A DNA stretch of 64,000 bases from Enhygromyxa salina (GTDB taxonomy: Bacteria > Myxococcota_A > Polyangia > Nannocystales > Nannocystaceae): NCBI RefSeq assembly GCF_002994635.1, contig NZ_PVNL01000041.1:167911-231910 (forward strand). The letters run 5' to 3'. A program made the position numbers and the translations under genes. The notes under the pieces are model-generated. The model was not told where the DNA came from. It was given only the letters and a program-made list of their open reading frames with translations, and made no database searches. How positions within the stretch are numbered: position 1 is the stretch's first letter; every line of letters starts with the position of its first letter. This document shows, piece after piece, positions 51,483 through 61,200 of the stretch.

Positions 51483-53803
51483 CAGTATCCTCCTTCGAAG
51501 CCAACGGGATAGGACCCCTCTGGTGTGGTGAGCGGTGGTTCGCAGGCGAAATCGGCCTCGTTCGGCAGACAGCGCCACAGTGGGCTCCCTTGGCCCGAGT
51601 CGTCCGGCTTGTACCATAGAATGTCGGAGCAGCCGTCATCATCGAAGTCCGCCACGTAGGGGCTGTAGTCCCTCCGTGTCGACAACACGCGGGACGTGTA
51701 AGTCTGGTTCTCGGCGAAGTGCCAGATTTTGGACGTCACCCCAACCACCTCCGCGAAAGGAGCAAACCAGAGAATGTCGTCGACACCGTTGCCGTCGAAG
51801 TCACCGACGAACGGGCGATAGTCGTGAGTGACTTGCGTAGTGGATGCAGCGAAGAATATGCCAATATTGTTACTCTCCGACCACCACATGATGTCCGCGC
51901 CGTCACCGGCCGAGTACCAGAGTATGTCGGTCTTGGCGTCCCCGTTGAAATCACCGATGATAGGCGTGTATTCGACGGCCGCATCGAGTCCGAGTGAATC
52001 AGTGGTGTCCGCAGGGCCATTCGCAGCAAAATCGTAGTCCGGGAGCCCCGTCCAGCGCCAGGTCGAGACTTGATCATTCTGTGGATCATACCAAACGATG
52101 TCGTTCCGCCCGCCCTCGAACCCGCGGAAGCGACCCGCGAGCGGGTACGCGTGCCCGGGGAAATTCATCGGGTACGTGACCACGTCGCCGTCCTCGAGCA
52201 CGAGCAGCGCGTCCTCCTCGGCCCCGGGCCGGTACAGCAGGATCTGATCTGCGTTCCCAGGCCCAAAGCTGCCGACGACCGGCACCGAGAACCAGTCCAG
52301 ATCCAGGTTCACCGCGTCGAGCCCCGCGCCGTCGTTGAGCAGCAACGAGTCCGCCAGCACTGACCCCGGCCCGTGAAACAGTACGTCGAGATCGAACGCC
52401 CCGCCGCTCAGCAGCGCTGGGCTCGGCCGCACCCTACCCTCACTGTCGAACGCCCCCATGCACGGAGGCGCGCCCCCGTCCGCGCACAGCTCCTCCACCG
52501 CGAACTGGATCGGCTGCCCTGGCGCCCCGGTCGACGACCAGCGCTGCATCCGGGCGCTGCGGCTGGTCTGCCACAGGATTCCGGTCTGCCCGAGGCCATC
52601 GTACGCGTAGTCATCGACCTGGCTCACCAGACCCATCATCGATGCACGCCGCCGACCCCACGTGTATTGATAGTACGCGCCCAGTCGATCCCAAGCCGAG
52701 AGCCACGGCACGTTTGTGTTGACGCCCGCACAGAAGTCGTTGGCCATCACAGAGCTCCTGTCGGGTGGGGTCAGGCCGCGCCAGGGGATCTCACCGAGGC
52801 CGTTGCAGCCGCTCTCGGGTTCTTGCTCCTCGGGCCAGCGCAGGTGCTCGTGGGTGAAGCCCAGCACGTGGCCCAGCTCGTGCAGCGCGTTGATGCGGGC
52901 CTCGTCCTCGTTGTCGAAGAAGCGCTGCAGTCCAAACACGATCTCGGCGTCCCCGTCGATGTTGGCCGGATCTTCAAACTCGTACTGAGGGAGCGCCTCG
53001 ATGAAGACCCGACCCCCGCAAGCCCCCGTACACTCTGGTCCGGTGCGCACACGAAAGTGTATGCCATTCTCGCCGGGCTGACATTGACCCGAGGCCTGCG
53101 CCTCCGGGCTGTCATACTGCGCCAGGTGAACGAAGTTGACGTCGCCGGCCCGCTCCCAGGCCCGCGTGGCCCACTCCATCGTCTCGATCAGCAGCGCGAC
53201 GTGTTCTGCGTGGAGCTCTTCGTTGGCGGACAATGATGGCAGAACCCAGCCGACGCACCACGTGAGCGTGAGCTTGCGGCCCGAGCTCCACGCGGCGTCG
53301 AAGCCCCCTTCATCGTAGGCGGCCGCGGTTGGGACGGGCGGTTGGGCGCCTTTGCTCGCCTGCTCGTGCAGTCTGTCGTAGAGCGCGTGCAGGTCGGCGT
53401 CTGTCATGGCCTGGTCGCCTTCGACAAACCAGTAGTTGCCGACGCGTTCGGCGTACCTCGCGGCGAACTCTTCGAAGGTCATCTGACCGAACGCTGCGTT
53501 GATCGGTGTAGGCACGACGTGGTCGGGCTGCCTGGCTGGACCCGTAAACTCGATCCGACTTTGATGGTTGGCCAACGAGCCGCCGAACGCCTCGGGTCCA
53601 TTCAGCTCCTGCGGAACAGGGGCGCCGTCGATCGCGTACCAGTTCTCGCCACAGTCGTCGCCACCCGGCAGCGGCGGGCCCGAGTCCCCACCATCGGTGC
53701 CGCCAGACTCCCCTAACGGCGGAATGACCTCGTCTTGGGAACAGGCCATGAGCGTGAGCACTGCCAATAGAACGACAGGTCCAAAATGACATCGGGGTTT
53801 CAT
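51482..53803 (-). CDS. Secreted zinc metalloprotease with FG-GAP/VCBS-like repeats
   Basis: The start is at ATG 53803 (GAGG nearby). The 773-residue protein has a lipoprotein signal (VLTLMACSQD) and a Gly/Asp linker. The catalytic motif HELGHVLGFTHEH (residues 308-320) is the extended HExxHxxGxxH motif of metzincins of the matrixin type; the expected Met-turn is near SSVMANDFC. Residues about 500-773 contain repeated strands with D-x-D/N-x-D/N-G motifs (DFNGDAKTDILWYS, DFDGNGVDDILWFA, DFDDDGCSDILWYK), which are FG-GAP calcium-binding repeats of an integrin-like propeller. It likely digests prey or matrix protein. The gene is upstream of and coupled to the Cys-rich lipoprotein. Confidence 0.9.
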   Translation of the reverse strand: MKPRCHFGPVVLLAVLTLMACSQDEVIPPLGESGGTDGGDSGPPLPGGDDCGENWYAIDGAPVPQELNGPEAFGGSLANHQSRIEFTGPARQPDHVVPTPINAAFGQMTFEEFAARYAERVGNYWFVEGDQAMTDADLHALYDRLHEQASKGAQPPVPTAAAYDEGGFDAAWSSGRKLTLTWCVGWVLPSLSANEELHAEHVALLIETMEWATRAWERAGDVNFVHLAQYDSPEAQASGQCQPGENGIHFRVRTGPECTGACGGRVFIEALPQYEFEDPANIDGDAEIVFGLQRFFDNEDEARINALHELGHVLGFTHEHLRWPEEQEPESGCNGLGEIPWRGLTPPDRSSVMANDFCAGVNTNVPWLSAWDRLGAYYQYTWGRRRASMMGLVSQVDDYAYDGLGQTGILWQTSRSARMQRWSSTGAPGQPIQFAVEELCADGGAPPCMGAFDSEGRVRPSPALLSGGAFDLDVLFHGPGSVLADSLLLNDGAGLDAVNLDLDWFSVPVVGSFGPGNADQILLYRPGAEEDALLVLEDGDVVTYPMNFPGHAYPLAGRFRGFEGGRNDIVWYDPQNDQVSTWRWTGLPDYDFAANGPADTTDSLGLDAAVEYTPIIGDFNGDAKTDILWYSAGDGADIMWWSESNNIGIFFAASTTQVTHDYRPFVGDFDGNGVDDILWFAPFAEVVGVTSKIWHFAENQTYTSRVLSTRRDYSPYVADFDDDGCSDILWYKPDDSGQGSPLWRCLPNEADFACEPPLTTPEGSYPVGFEGGY

Positions 53804-54004
53804 GCATGCCTCGTCTCGCGGGAGTGCGACGCGGGAGAGACCACAGCCTGCGCAGACATGCACAACGGCGGCGATTCTCAGATATACTTGACGCCCGAGT
53901 ATTGTACGAACACAGAGTCGTGAAGCTCAAGCTCTTTTGAGAATGTTAGCTGGCAAATTTGGCGCCCGGCGAACGTTGGACACCGCAGGCGACAAGACGC
54001 TGAG

Positions 54005-55708
54005 CTATTCGCTCAGCATCGCCGCGAGCTGGGTCGCCCGAGCTGCGATCTCATCGTTCTCAAACTGCCGGCCCCTCTCGAGCAGCACCGCCACCACTTC
54101 CCCAGGCTCGGCAACCCGCTCGATCACATCGAGCAACAATCCCTGCTCTGACACTCCCCAGTCGCTCGTTTGCACTGCGACCAACGGCGCGAGCTCGCCG
54201 TCACCAAGATCTCGCGAGGCGAGCGCGCGCAGACCCGCGCCTCGTACCGCGAACCCCGGCTCCTCTACGACCACCCGGACGAGTGTCTTGGTCACATCCG
54301 CCCCGGGGATCCGTCGCATGGCCGACACCGCGGAGGCCCGGCGTGCGTCGGGTACGTCATCACCATCGAGACACGCCAGCAGAGCCGGCTTGGCTGCTGG
54401 CAGCCCTGCATTCCCGAGCGTCCCGAACCAGGGATCGAGCTGAGTCGGACATCGGTCGAGCCCAGAGACAATCCCTTCGACACGGGTCGTGGCTGCGACG
54501 GGATCCACCACGAACAAGCGGGCCAGCACGATCCCGAGCGCGGCACGAGTCATGTCGTCGCCGTCCTCGCCAAGCTCGATCAGCCGATCAGCGACGCTCG
54601 CCGAGGGCGCGAGCACGCGGGTGATCCCGGCGAGAACGTCTACCCGCACCTGCCCCTCACGCGCGAGCATGACAACCAGCGCATCCTGGCACGCCTGCGT
54701 GCCGCACTCGCCCAGCGCGATGGACATGGCCCCGGCCGCCGATTTCGACGTGGCGGGGTCGTGCGCGAGTTGTCGCAGCTCGAACACGAGGGCCTCGTCG
54801 TTCATGAGGTGAGCCGCGGCGCGGCTGACCAACTGGGGATCGACGACGTCGCCCACAACGAGCAGGCGGGCGCGTATGGACGCCCAGGACTCGGCGTCGC
54901 GCCGCATTGCGATCTTGTCCGCTTCGCTGATCGGCAGCTCGAGCAAGGGCAGCGGCGGCGTCAGGCTGAGCGCTTCTATCTCGGCGCGCAGCTGGGGCAG
55001 CGCCGACGCGGGGAGCACAGCGACGGACCGACGTCGAGCGACTGCGACGCTCACGGATGCGATGTCGTCGCGCTCGCCGACCTCGGCAAGCACGAGCTGT
55101 CCCGAGCCGACCACGATCGAGCCGAGCTGGTCCGCGAGGAACAGCGTCGCATCTCGCACGTGCACACCCGACACAGAGCAGCGCACCCGAAGCACAGCCC
55201 GAAGGACAAAGTGGGAGAGTGTGTAGTAGCGGGCGAGCAACGGCCCGAGCGGTGCCTGTTCTTCAGCAGGCTCGACATCCGCCGTCGTCACTTGAAGCTG
55301 AGCGACCAAGAAACGCACCAAGCTCTGGCTCTCCGAGGGCATGTCCGCGGGAAACCACAGCGCATCGACAGCGCCCTCGTCAGTCCGGCGCGCGAGGAAC
55401 GTCCAGGTGTCGGGTTCGAGGCTCGAGAGCGTGTGTCCGTCCGAGCGCAGCTGCATGTGCTCGATTGCGATCGAGCTGACGAGCAGCGGTGGCTCGTCGA
55501 TCGAGACAAAGCCAATCCGTCCGAGCGCAACACTCGTGAGCGCGAGCGCCTGCGTCGAGTTGGCCAGTCCAGCGCTGTAGGTGACAAAATCGTAGTCGAG
55601 CGACCGCAGCGCAGGTGCAGCGTCATCGGAGACCAGTGACACGGGCGCGGGCTCGGAGCCGCAGGCCGACAGCGCGACCGCGAGTCCAAGCCCGAGCGCG
55701 CGGCTCAA
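54005..55708 (-). CDS. Lipoprotein with a HEAT-repeat-like C-terminal region
   Basis: I place the start at TTG 55708, because TTGA there overlaps the stop of the upstream gene by 4 bp and the N-terminus reads MSRALGLGLAVALSAC with a lipobox (ALSAC). The open frame runs upstream but without a signal. The 567-residue protein's N-terminal half has beta-rich segments with no named family. From about residue 275 it has helical pairs with alternating Ala/Leu/Val and conserved Asp/Arg (DDMTRAALGIVLARLF, RRASAVSAMRRIP, EPGFAVRGAGLRALA), typical of HEAT/Armadillo repeats, which mediate protein contacts. It is probably a periplasmic scaffold working with the upstream exported protein. Confidence 0.78.
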   Translation of the reverse strand: MSRALGLGLAVALSACGSEPAPVSLVSDDAAPALRSLDYDFVTYSAGLANSTQALALTSVALGRIGFVSIDEPPLLVSSIAIEHMQLRSDGHTLSSLEPDTWTFLARRTDEGAVDALWFPADMPSESQSLVRFLVAQLQVTTADVEPAEEQAPLGPLLARYYTLSHFVLRAVLRVRCSVSGVHVRDATLFLADQLGSIVVGSGQLVLAEVGERDDIASVSVAVARRRSVAVLPASALPQLRAEIEALSLTPPLPLLELPISEADKIAMRRDAESWASIRARLLVVGDVVDPQLVSRAAAHLMNDEALVFELRQLAHDPATSKSAAGAMSIALGECGTQACQDALVVMLAREGQVRVDVLAGITRVLAPSASVADRLIELGEDGDDMTRAALGIVLARLFVVDPVAATTRVEGIVSGLDRCPTQLDPWFGTLGNAGLPAAKPALLACLDGDDVPDARRASAVSAMRRIPGADVTKTLVRVVVEEPGFAVRGAGLRALASRDLGDGELAPLVAVQTSDWGVSEQGLLLDVIERVAEPGEVVAVLLERGRQFENDEIAARATQLAAMLSE

Positions 55709-57084
55709 GGCTCGCCCGAGCTGTCCCACTCGAACAGGGGATAGTTGTAGGCCCACCCGGCGTAGTTCCACAGCTCCGTCTCGAAGCGCTTGGTCCAGCG
55801 GCCCCAACCAGTATCAATGAACGCGTAGAGTCGCCCCTGGAGGAATTGCACGCTCAGCTGTCCGCTTAGATACGCCTGCGCAGTCGCTTGACCTTTGTTG
55901 TCGCCGAAGAAGGCCGCGCCATGAAAATCGGGCGCGGCCTGAAGTAGAAGCGCGCTTCCGCCCGCGCCGGCCTGGATGAGCATCGCGTCGAAATAGGCTT
56001 CGAGCTTCGCGTCAACGCGAATCTCGGGAGCCAAGCTCCCAACTAGATAGCCTTCGCCGAGCTGGACGTCGAAGTCGACGTTGATCGTCGGGGTGATGAT
56101 CACGTCAATGTCGACGGGGTAGCCAATGATGAACAGCTTGGTGTGGAACTTGGGCTCGACGTCGAACAGATGCATGGCCTTGGCCACGGAGATCGGCTGT
56201 TTCCCGTTTTTCTGGTAGATGTCGTACTGGAAGCCGTCGACGAGCGTCGCGGTCAATGTCGCCGCGTAGGTCCCATCTGAAGACGTATCCATTTTTGCGT
56301 CGAAGCGCACGACCTCGAAGCGCTCGTTCAGCACACTGCCGCCCGCCCGAATGACAGCGCTGCCGTGCAGGCCGGGATCAGCGCCGCCGAGGCTGGCCGA
56401 GAAGCTGGCGCGCGCTTCTACGTAGCCGGCGCCGATCTCGGTCTCACCGATGCTTGGCGCCCACGCGAAGTCAGTGTGCGCGGCGGGACCGGAGCCCGAT
56501 GCCCAGAATCCATTGGTGGCCGAGCCGGCCCTGACCGAGCGCCGCGCGGGGGCCTTGACCGAGCGCCGAACCTTGGTCCGGAGCTGCTCTCGCGTCATCG
56601 GAGCGCGCGCGGGCTTGGTCTGCACGGACTCGCGGACCCGCTGAACTTGCTTGTCGAGCTTGGCGCGGTCGGGCCGATGCTCGTGATAGACGACCGTACG
56701 ATTGTCGCGCAGCGAGTGGCCTTGGCTGGCGAGCTTGCGCTCGAGCGCGTTGAGTTCATCGGTGAGTTCGGCGCTCGAGACCCGCTTGAGCTTGCCCTGC
56801 TTGTTTGCTCGCGTCGGTCGCTCCTCCGTAGAGGTTTGCGCGCGTACGTCCTTCTTGCTCAGTGGGACGTAGCGCACGGGTTTTCGCGTGTCCGTCGCCC
56901 GGTTCAGACGCTGGCGGACCGCCGGCGACAAGCTGAGCTCTTTGCGAGGCGGTGGCGCTCTCTTGACGGCGGTCGTCCCCGTCTGCTGGCGCGGTGCAGG
57001 CTGGGCGGCTTCGGAGGGCGGTGCGAACAGGGCGACTGCGAGGACCAAACCGAATGTTGGCGTGAGATAGCGAGACACGGTCAC
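55705..57084 (-). CDS. Exported beta-rich protein of unknown family
   Basis: The start is uncertain: GTG 57084 or GTG 57078 begin a signal peptide (VSRYLTPTFGLVLAVALF, cleavage near SEAAQP); a TTG at 57114 is also in frame. The 459-residue protein has a basic, Arg/Lys/Thr-rich region to about residue 190 (RAPMTREQLRTKVRRS), then alternating beta strands rich in Gly and aromatics (VEARASFSASLGG, AVIRAGGSVL, IGYPVDIDVIITPTINVDFDVQLGEGYLVGS). It may be an outer-membrane-associated barrel or beta-sandwich. It overlaps the downstream HEAT-like lipoprotein gene by 4 bp. No function known. Confidence 0.75.
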   Translation of the reverse strand: MTVSRYLTPTFGLVLAVALFAPPSEAAQPAPRQQTGTTAVKRAPPPRKELSLSPAVRQRLNRATDTRKPVRYVPLSKKDVRAQTSTEERPTRANKQGKLKRVSSAELTDELNALERKLASQGHSLRDNRTVVYHEHRPDRAKLDKQVQRVRESVQTKPARAPMTREQLRTKVRRSVKAPARRSVRAGSATNGFWASGSGPAAHTDFAWAPSIGETEIGAGYVEARASFSASLGGADPGLHGSAVIRAGGSVLNERFEVVRFDAKMDTSSDGTYAATLTATLVDGFQYDIYQKNGKQPISVAKAMHLFDVEPKFHTKLFIIGYPVDIDVIITPTINVDFDVQLGEGYLVGSLAPEIRVDAKLEAYFDAMLIQAGAGGSALLLQAAPDFHGAAFFGDNKGQATAQAYLSGQLSVQFLQGRLYAFIDTGWGRWTKRFETELWNYAGWAYNYPLFEWDSSGEP

Positions 57085-57190
57085 GCGGGGATGATACACG
57101 AATGCTGGGTCCAACGAGGATGATCACGGTACCCGTCGAGCACTGAACCTAACCGAGTAGGTCGCTGTTAGAGGGTCATTGGCGCTCGCT

Positions 57191-57208
57191 AGCTGACTCT
57201 TATCAGCT
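57191..57208. repeat. Short inverted repeat in an intergenic region
   Basis: AGCTGA at 57191-57196 pairs with TCAGCT at 57203-57208 around a six-base loop. It lies between the SIMPL protein gene and the downstream exported-protein gene, in a 205-bp gap that is less GC-rich than usual. It could be a weak terminator for the SIMPL gene or part of a promoter. No T-run follows. Confidence 0.3.
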
Positions 57209-57289
57209 CGATTTCGCTTCTGACCCGTCATGTACCGGAGCGCTCGTTGACAGCGAAGTCTTTAGCTCATTTAACGATCGCTAACGCTC

Positions 57290-58075
57290 TCAGTCGACCT
57301 CATAGACCACATGAACAATCGTCATGATGTCCTTATGCAGCGAAGTCTTATCATTCTGCCCATCCCAAGACGTCGCGGTCGAGTTCGCGGGGTTGATATT
57401 GATCACCCCCATCTGCGTAGCCACCAGGTCGCCCCGCTCAGCGTCCCCGGCCGCCGCGAGGATCTCATCAGCGCGAAGTCGAGCATCGTCGGCCGCGGCC
57501 GCGAGCATCTCGATCTTCAGATCTTCCAGCCCGGTGTAGTGATAGCGCGGAGCCGAGGATTCGATCGGAATGTTCTGGTCGAGCAGCGCGCTGACCTCTC
57601 GTGAGACCCGCTCGACCAGCTCGACCTGATGACTGGTCACGGTCACGGTCTGCCGAGCCTCAAACCCCGCGAGCCGACTGTGCGAGACCGCCTCGTTCCC
57701 CACTTGCTCATACTCGACATCAAAGTAGGCGTTGACCGAGGCCGAGGACACGCGAATGTCTTCGGCGGCGATGCCCTTGTCTTCTAGATAGGCGACCGTC
57801 GCGTCGACGTCCTTGCGCACGACCCGGTACGCCTCGGCGCGGGTCGACGCGGTGTGGCGGATCGTCGAGTCCCACTCGATCAAGTCCGAGACGATCCGCT
57901 GGGTCGCCGACCCGGTCACGCGGATCGTGTCGCGGGGCGACTTGACCTTGAACCACGCCGTCGCGGCGATCGTGGTCGAGGCGACGACCGCCGCGGAGAT
58001 CAAGCAACGTCCAATCACCTGAGGCCCCAGCCAGCTGCGAACCCACGACGGCGAAGTCTGCGCGTTTTCGTTCAT
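57290..58075 (-). CDS. SIMPL domain (DUF541) protein
   Basis: The 261-residue protein has a single N-terminal transmembrane helix (about residues 20-42) and a SIMPL domain: IRVTGSATQRIVSDLIEWDS, then VVRKDVDATVAYLEDKGI, and the C-terminal DDARLRADEILAAAGDAERGDLVATQMG followed by IMTIVHVVYEV. This domain is widespread, and homologues are reported to bind signalling kinases or heme, but the molecular role is not established. It lies 129 bp upstream of no same-strand partner, so it may be transcribed alone. A 12-bp palindrome CGACGCGCGTCG lies at 58083-58094, just before the start. Confidence 0.9.
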   Translation of the reverse strand: MNENAQTSPSWVRSWLGPQVIGRCLISAAVVASTTIAATAWFKVKSPRDTIRVTGSATQRIVSDLIEWDSTIRHTASTRAEAYRVVRKDVDATVAYLEDKGIAAEDIRVSSASVNAYFDVEYEQVGNEAVSHSRLAGFEARQTVTVTSHQVELVERVSREVSALLDQNIPIESSAPRYHYTGLEDLKIEMLAAAADDARLRADEILAAAGDAERGDLVATQMGVININPANSTATSWDGQNDKTSLHKDIMTIVHVVYEVD

Positions 58076-58204
58076 CGGGCCTCGACGCGCGTCGCCTCCC
58101 CGCTATTCCGGGGGGCGAAAATTGTGTCCGCTCGCGCTCGGATACTCCGAGGAGCGGCGACACAGCCATCGGGGCTCAGTGCCGTGCATAGCCCGGAGCT
58201 GGGC

Positions 58205-61200
58205 TCAGGCCCCGAAGCGACCGAGCTCGACCGAGCCCTCGCCGTTCATCAGCACGAAGGGCCGCTCATGAAAGGTCAGGTTGCCCGCGCCATCGTGGCC
58301 GATCGAGGCCACGGTCCCCAGCGCGTAGCCCATCGCGCCGCGATTGAAGTAGCGCACCCGAGCGTTGACGGCGTCGGGGCAGCGGCCCGCTCGTGAGATC
58401 CAGGCCTCGGGCCCAAACCCCGTGCGGACGTCGGCGTGGCGTTGGCCGTCGCCGCGACCCTCGGGCACGACGAGGATGTCGACGTCGGTCGCGTCGGTCT
58501 CCCAGTTGGCGACGAGTCGCAGCGAGGCGCTGGTCGCCGGCCGGACCCCGGCGGCGCGAAGCCGTGCCTCGAGGGCGAGCGCGGGCGTCGAGCCAGCGGC
58601 CAGCCAGGCGGCGGCGACCAGCTCGCGATCCTCGCGCAGCAGCGCCTTGACGCCGTTGAACCGGCCGGCGGGGATCTGGGTGTCGATCGCGTCGGTCAGG
58701 ACCTCGAAGGCCTGCTCGTAGCGGCGGTCCTTGGCCAGCGCCCACGCGAGCTGACGGTGGCCGTTGATCTGGTCCGGCCGCTGCTCGACGGCCTTGGTGT
58801 AGCTGTCGATCGCGAGCGCGCGGGCCGACTCATCGAGGGCCTCGAGCCGGGCCGAGGCGGCGCGACGCATGTCGGCCCGCTCGGGGTGTAGATCGATCAG
58901 CGAGCCATAGACCCGCGCGGCGAGATCGCGCTGACCGTCGAGCTCGAGCAGCTCGCCGAGGGCGACCAGGGCCAGGGCGTTGTCGGGCTCGGTGGTCGCC
59001 CACTCCCAGGCGTCGGCGCGGGCCAGCTCGAACCGGCCCTGTGCGACCAGCTGGCGCAGCGCCCCGTAGCGACCCGACTGCGCGGAGCCGGCCCACTTGG
59101 CCCCGTTGGCGTCGCTCGGATCACCCGGGCGCCGCCGCGCGCCACGACTCGGGGTGGACCGCCACGAGGACATCGACCCGCCGGTCCCGGGGTCGAGCGT
59201 GAACGGGAACCTGACGGTGACGGAGCCGCCACCTTGCGGATGGGGGAACCGCCACCGTCGCGTGGCGTTGGCGATGCAGGTGCCCACCTGTGGATCGGCC
59301 AGCGAGCTGCTCGCGACCGACGCGGCGCCAACCATGCCCGTGTCGAGGATCGAGAACTGGATCTCGATGCGCCCGCCGAGGCTCGGGTTGCGCGTGAGCC
59401 CGGCGTTGTAGCAATGGCGGACCTCGTTGAGGTGGGCGCGGACGACCCGACGAATGATGTCGCGGTCCATCGAGCCGCTGACGGTTGGCTTGGCCTGACG
59501 CACGGCCGGGACTCGCATGCCGCGACCGCCGAAGCCCGCCGCTGATCCACGACCGTAGCCGGACCCGGAGCCGCCGCCGCCACCCTTTCCGATCAACCCG
59601 GTGTTGCCGAGGCCGATCGTGCCCTCACCGGAGCCGCCGCCGCCACGGCCGGTGCCGACCAGGCCCAGCCCTCCGGCTCCGAACGCCTCGCCGATCTCGG
59701 TGCCGCTGAGGCTTCCCCACACGTCGGCGTCTGTGTCGGTCTGGGCCATCACACCGAGGATTCCGGCGTCGCGGCTGAGCTCGGCGACCTCGTCGACGGA
59801 CAGCGCGTCCACGGGGGGATCGTCGCCGCTTGGCGCAGCGCTTGGACCCGAGCTGGCGCCGCGGCGCACGAGCTCGACGCCAGCTGGTCCGACCGTCAAA
59901 ATATCGGTTCGCGCGGCCCGGTCGATCCCGTAGCGCCGGTACTCCGCCTCGCTCTCGAGCACGAGCAGCGCGGTGTGGGGGGTCAGCAGCCGGTTGTCGA
60001 CGGCGAGCTCGACGAGGCGCTCGCGCAGCTGCGCGGCCTCACCCGGGTTCGTGCTCCGCTCGAGCTGGCGCTGAAGCTCGTCGACCCGTGCCCGCGCGAC
60101 CGCACGCAGCAACAGCGGCACCGCGCCATTGGAGGTCGGGACCACGTGATCCGCCAGCCGCGGATCCGTGAACCCGACGTAGACCTGCTCGGGTGCGGCG
60201 TCGGGGAAGCTTGCGACGACGACGATGTCGTCACCGGGCGCGAAGCCCTCGAGCGAGCGCGGGTACGACCAGTCCGCGCCCGCGATCCTGACCTCGACCG
60301 CGTCAAACCCTGGCCGCGCGAGGGTCTCGACCAGCTTCGCGCCCGCGAGGTCCGGCCCGACCACGAACCCGACCCGAGTCCCCGCGGCGGCCAGCGTGCC
60401 CAGCAGGTCGCGGTCGGCCGATGTCGAGCTCGCGTAGGCGTCGACGCGATCGAAGCGGAGCGCCTGCGCGACGGCGGCCAAGCTCGCAGCTTCGATCTCG
60501 CCGGCGGTGGCGAGGCCGTCGGACCAGATCAGCAGGCGGTGGCTCCCCGCCGCTCGGACCCCCGAACGCAGGGCCGGGTGAGCCAGGGCGGCGTGCAGAT
60601 CCGAGGCCCCAAAGCCCCGTCGCGCCCGCAGGGTTGCGAGCGGCTCACCCAGCGCCGCAGCGGCCGGGCCGTCGTGGATCAGCGCGGTCGTCTGATCGAA
60701 GGCCAGCACCCGGACCGGCACGTCGCCGAGCGCCTCGAGCGTCGCGCCCAGCCGATCGACCTCGCGATCATAGCCGTGGGCCGTGGACGCGCTGGTGTCG
60801 AACAGCACGGTCAGGCTGTCGACCGGGTCGACGCTGTCCGCGTCGGCGAGCTGCGGTCGGACCCGCACGGCGACCAGCTCGTCGGCCCGCAGCGCGCCGA
60901 CGTCACCAGCTCCGTCGAGCGCGACGACGAGGTCGCGGGTGGGCGCGAAGCTTCGCTCGCTGACCTCGAGCACCCGCTGCGACGAGCTCGAGTCACGGGC
61001 ATCGCCAGCGGTCTCGACGATCACCCGCAGGTCGAGGGCGTCGAGCTCCGGCAGGCCCTGCAGTGGGAGTCGGTAGCCCTCGCCGCCGCCGATCAGCGGC
61101 TGGCTATACGAGACGATGATCTGCTTGCGCTCGTGCGGCTGGATCGGAAACACGCGGGCCGACACGCGATTGGCCCCGGCCTGCTCGAGCAGCGCCGGAT

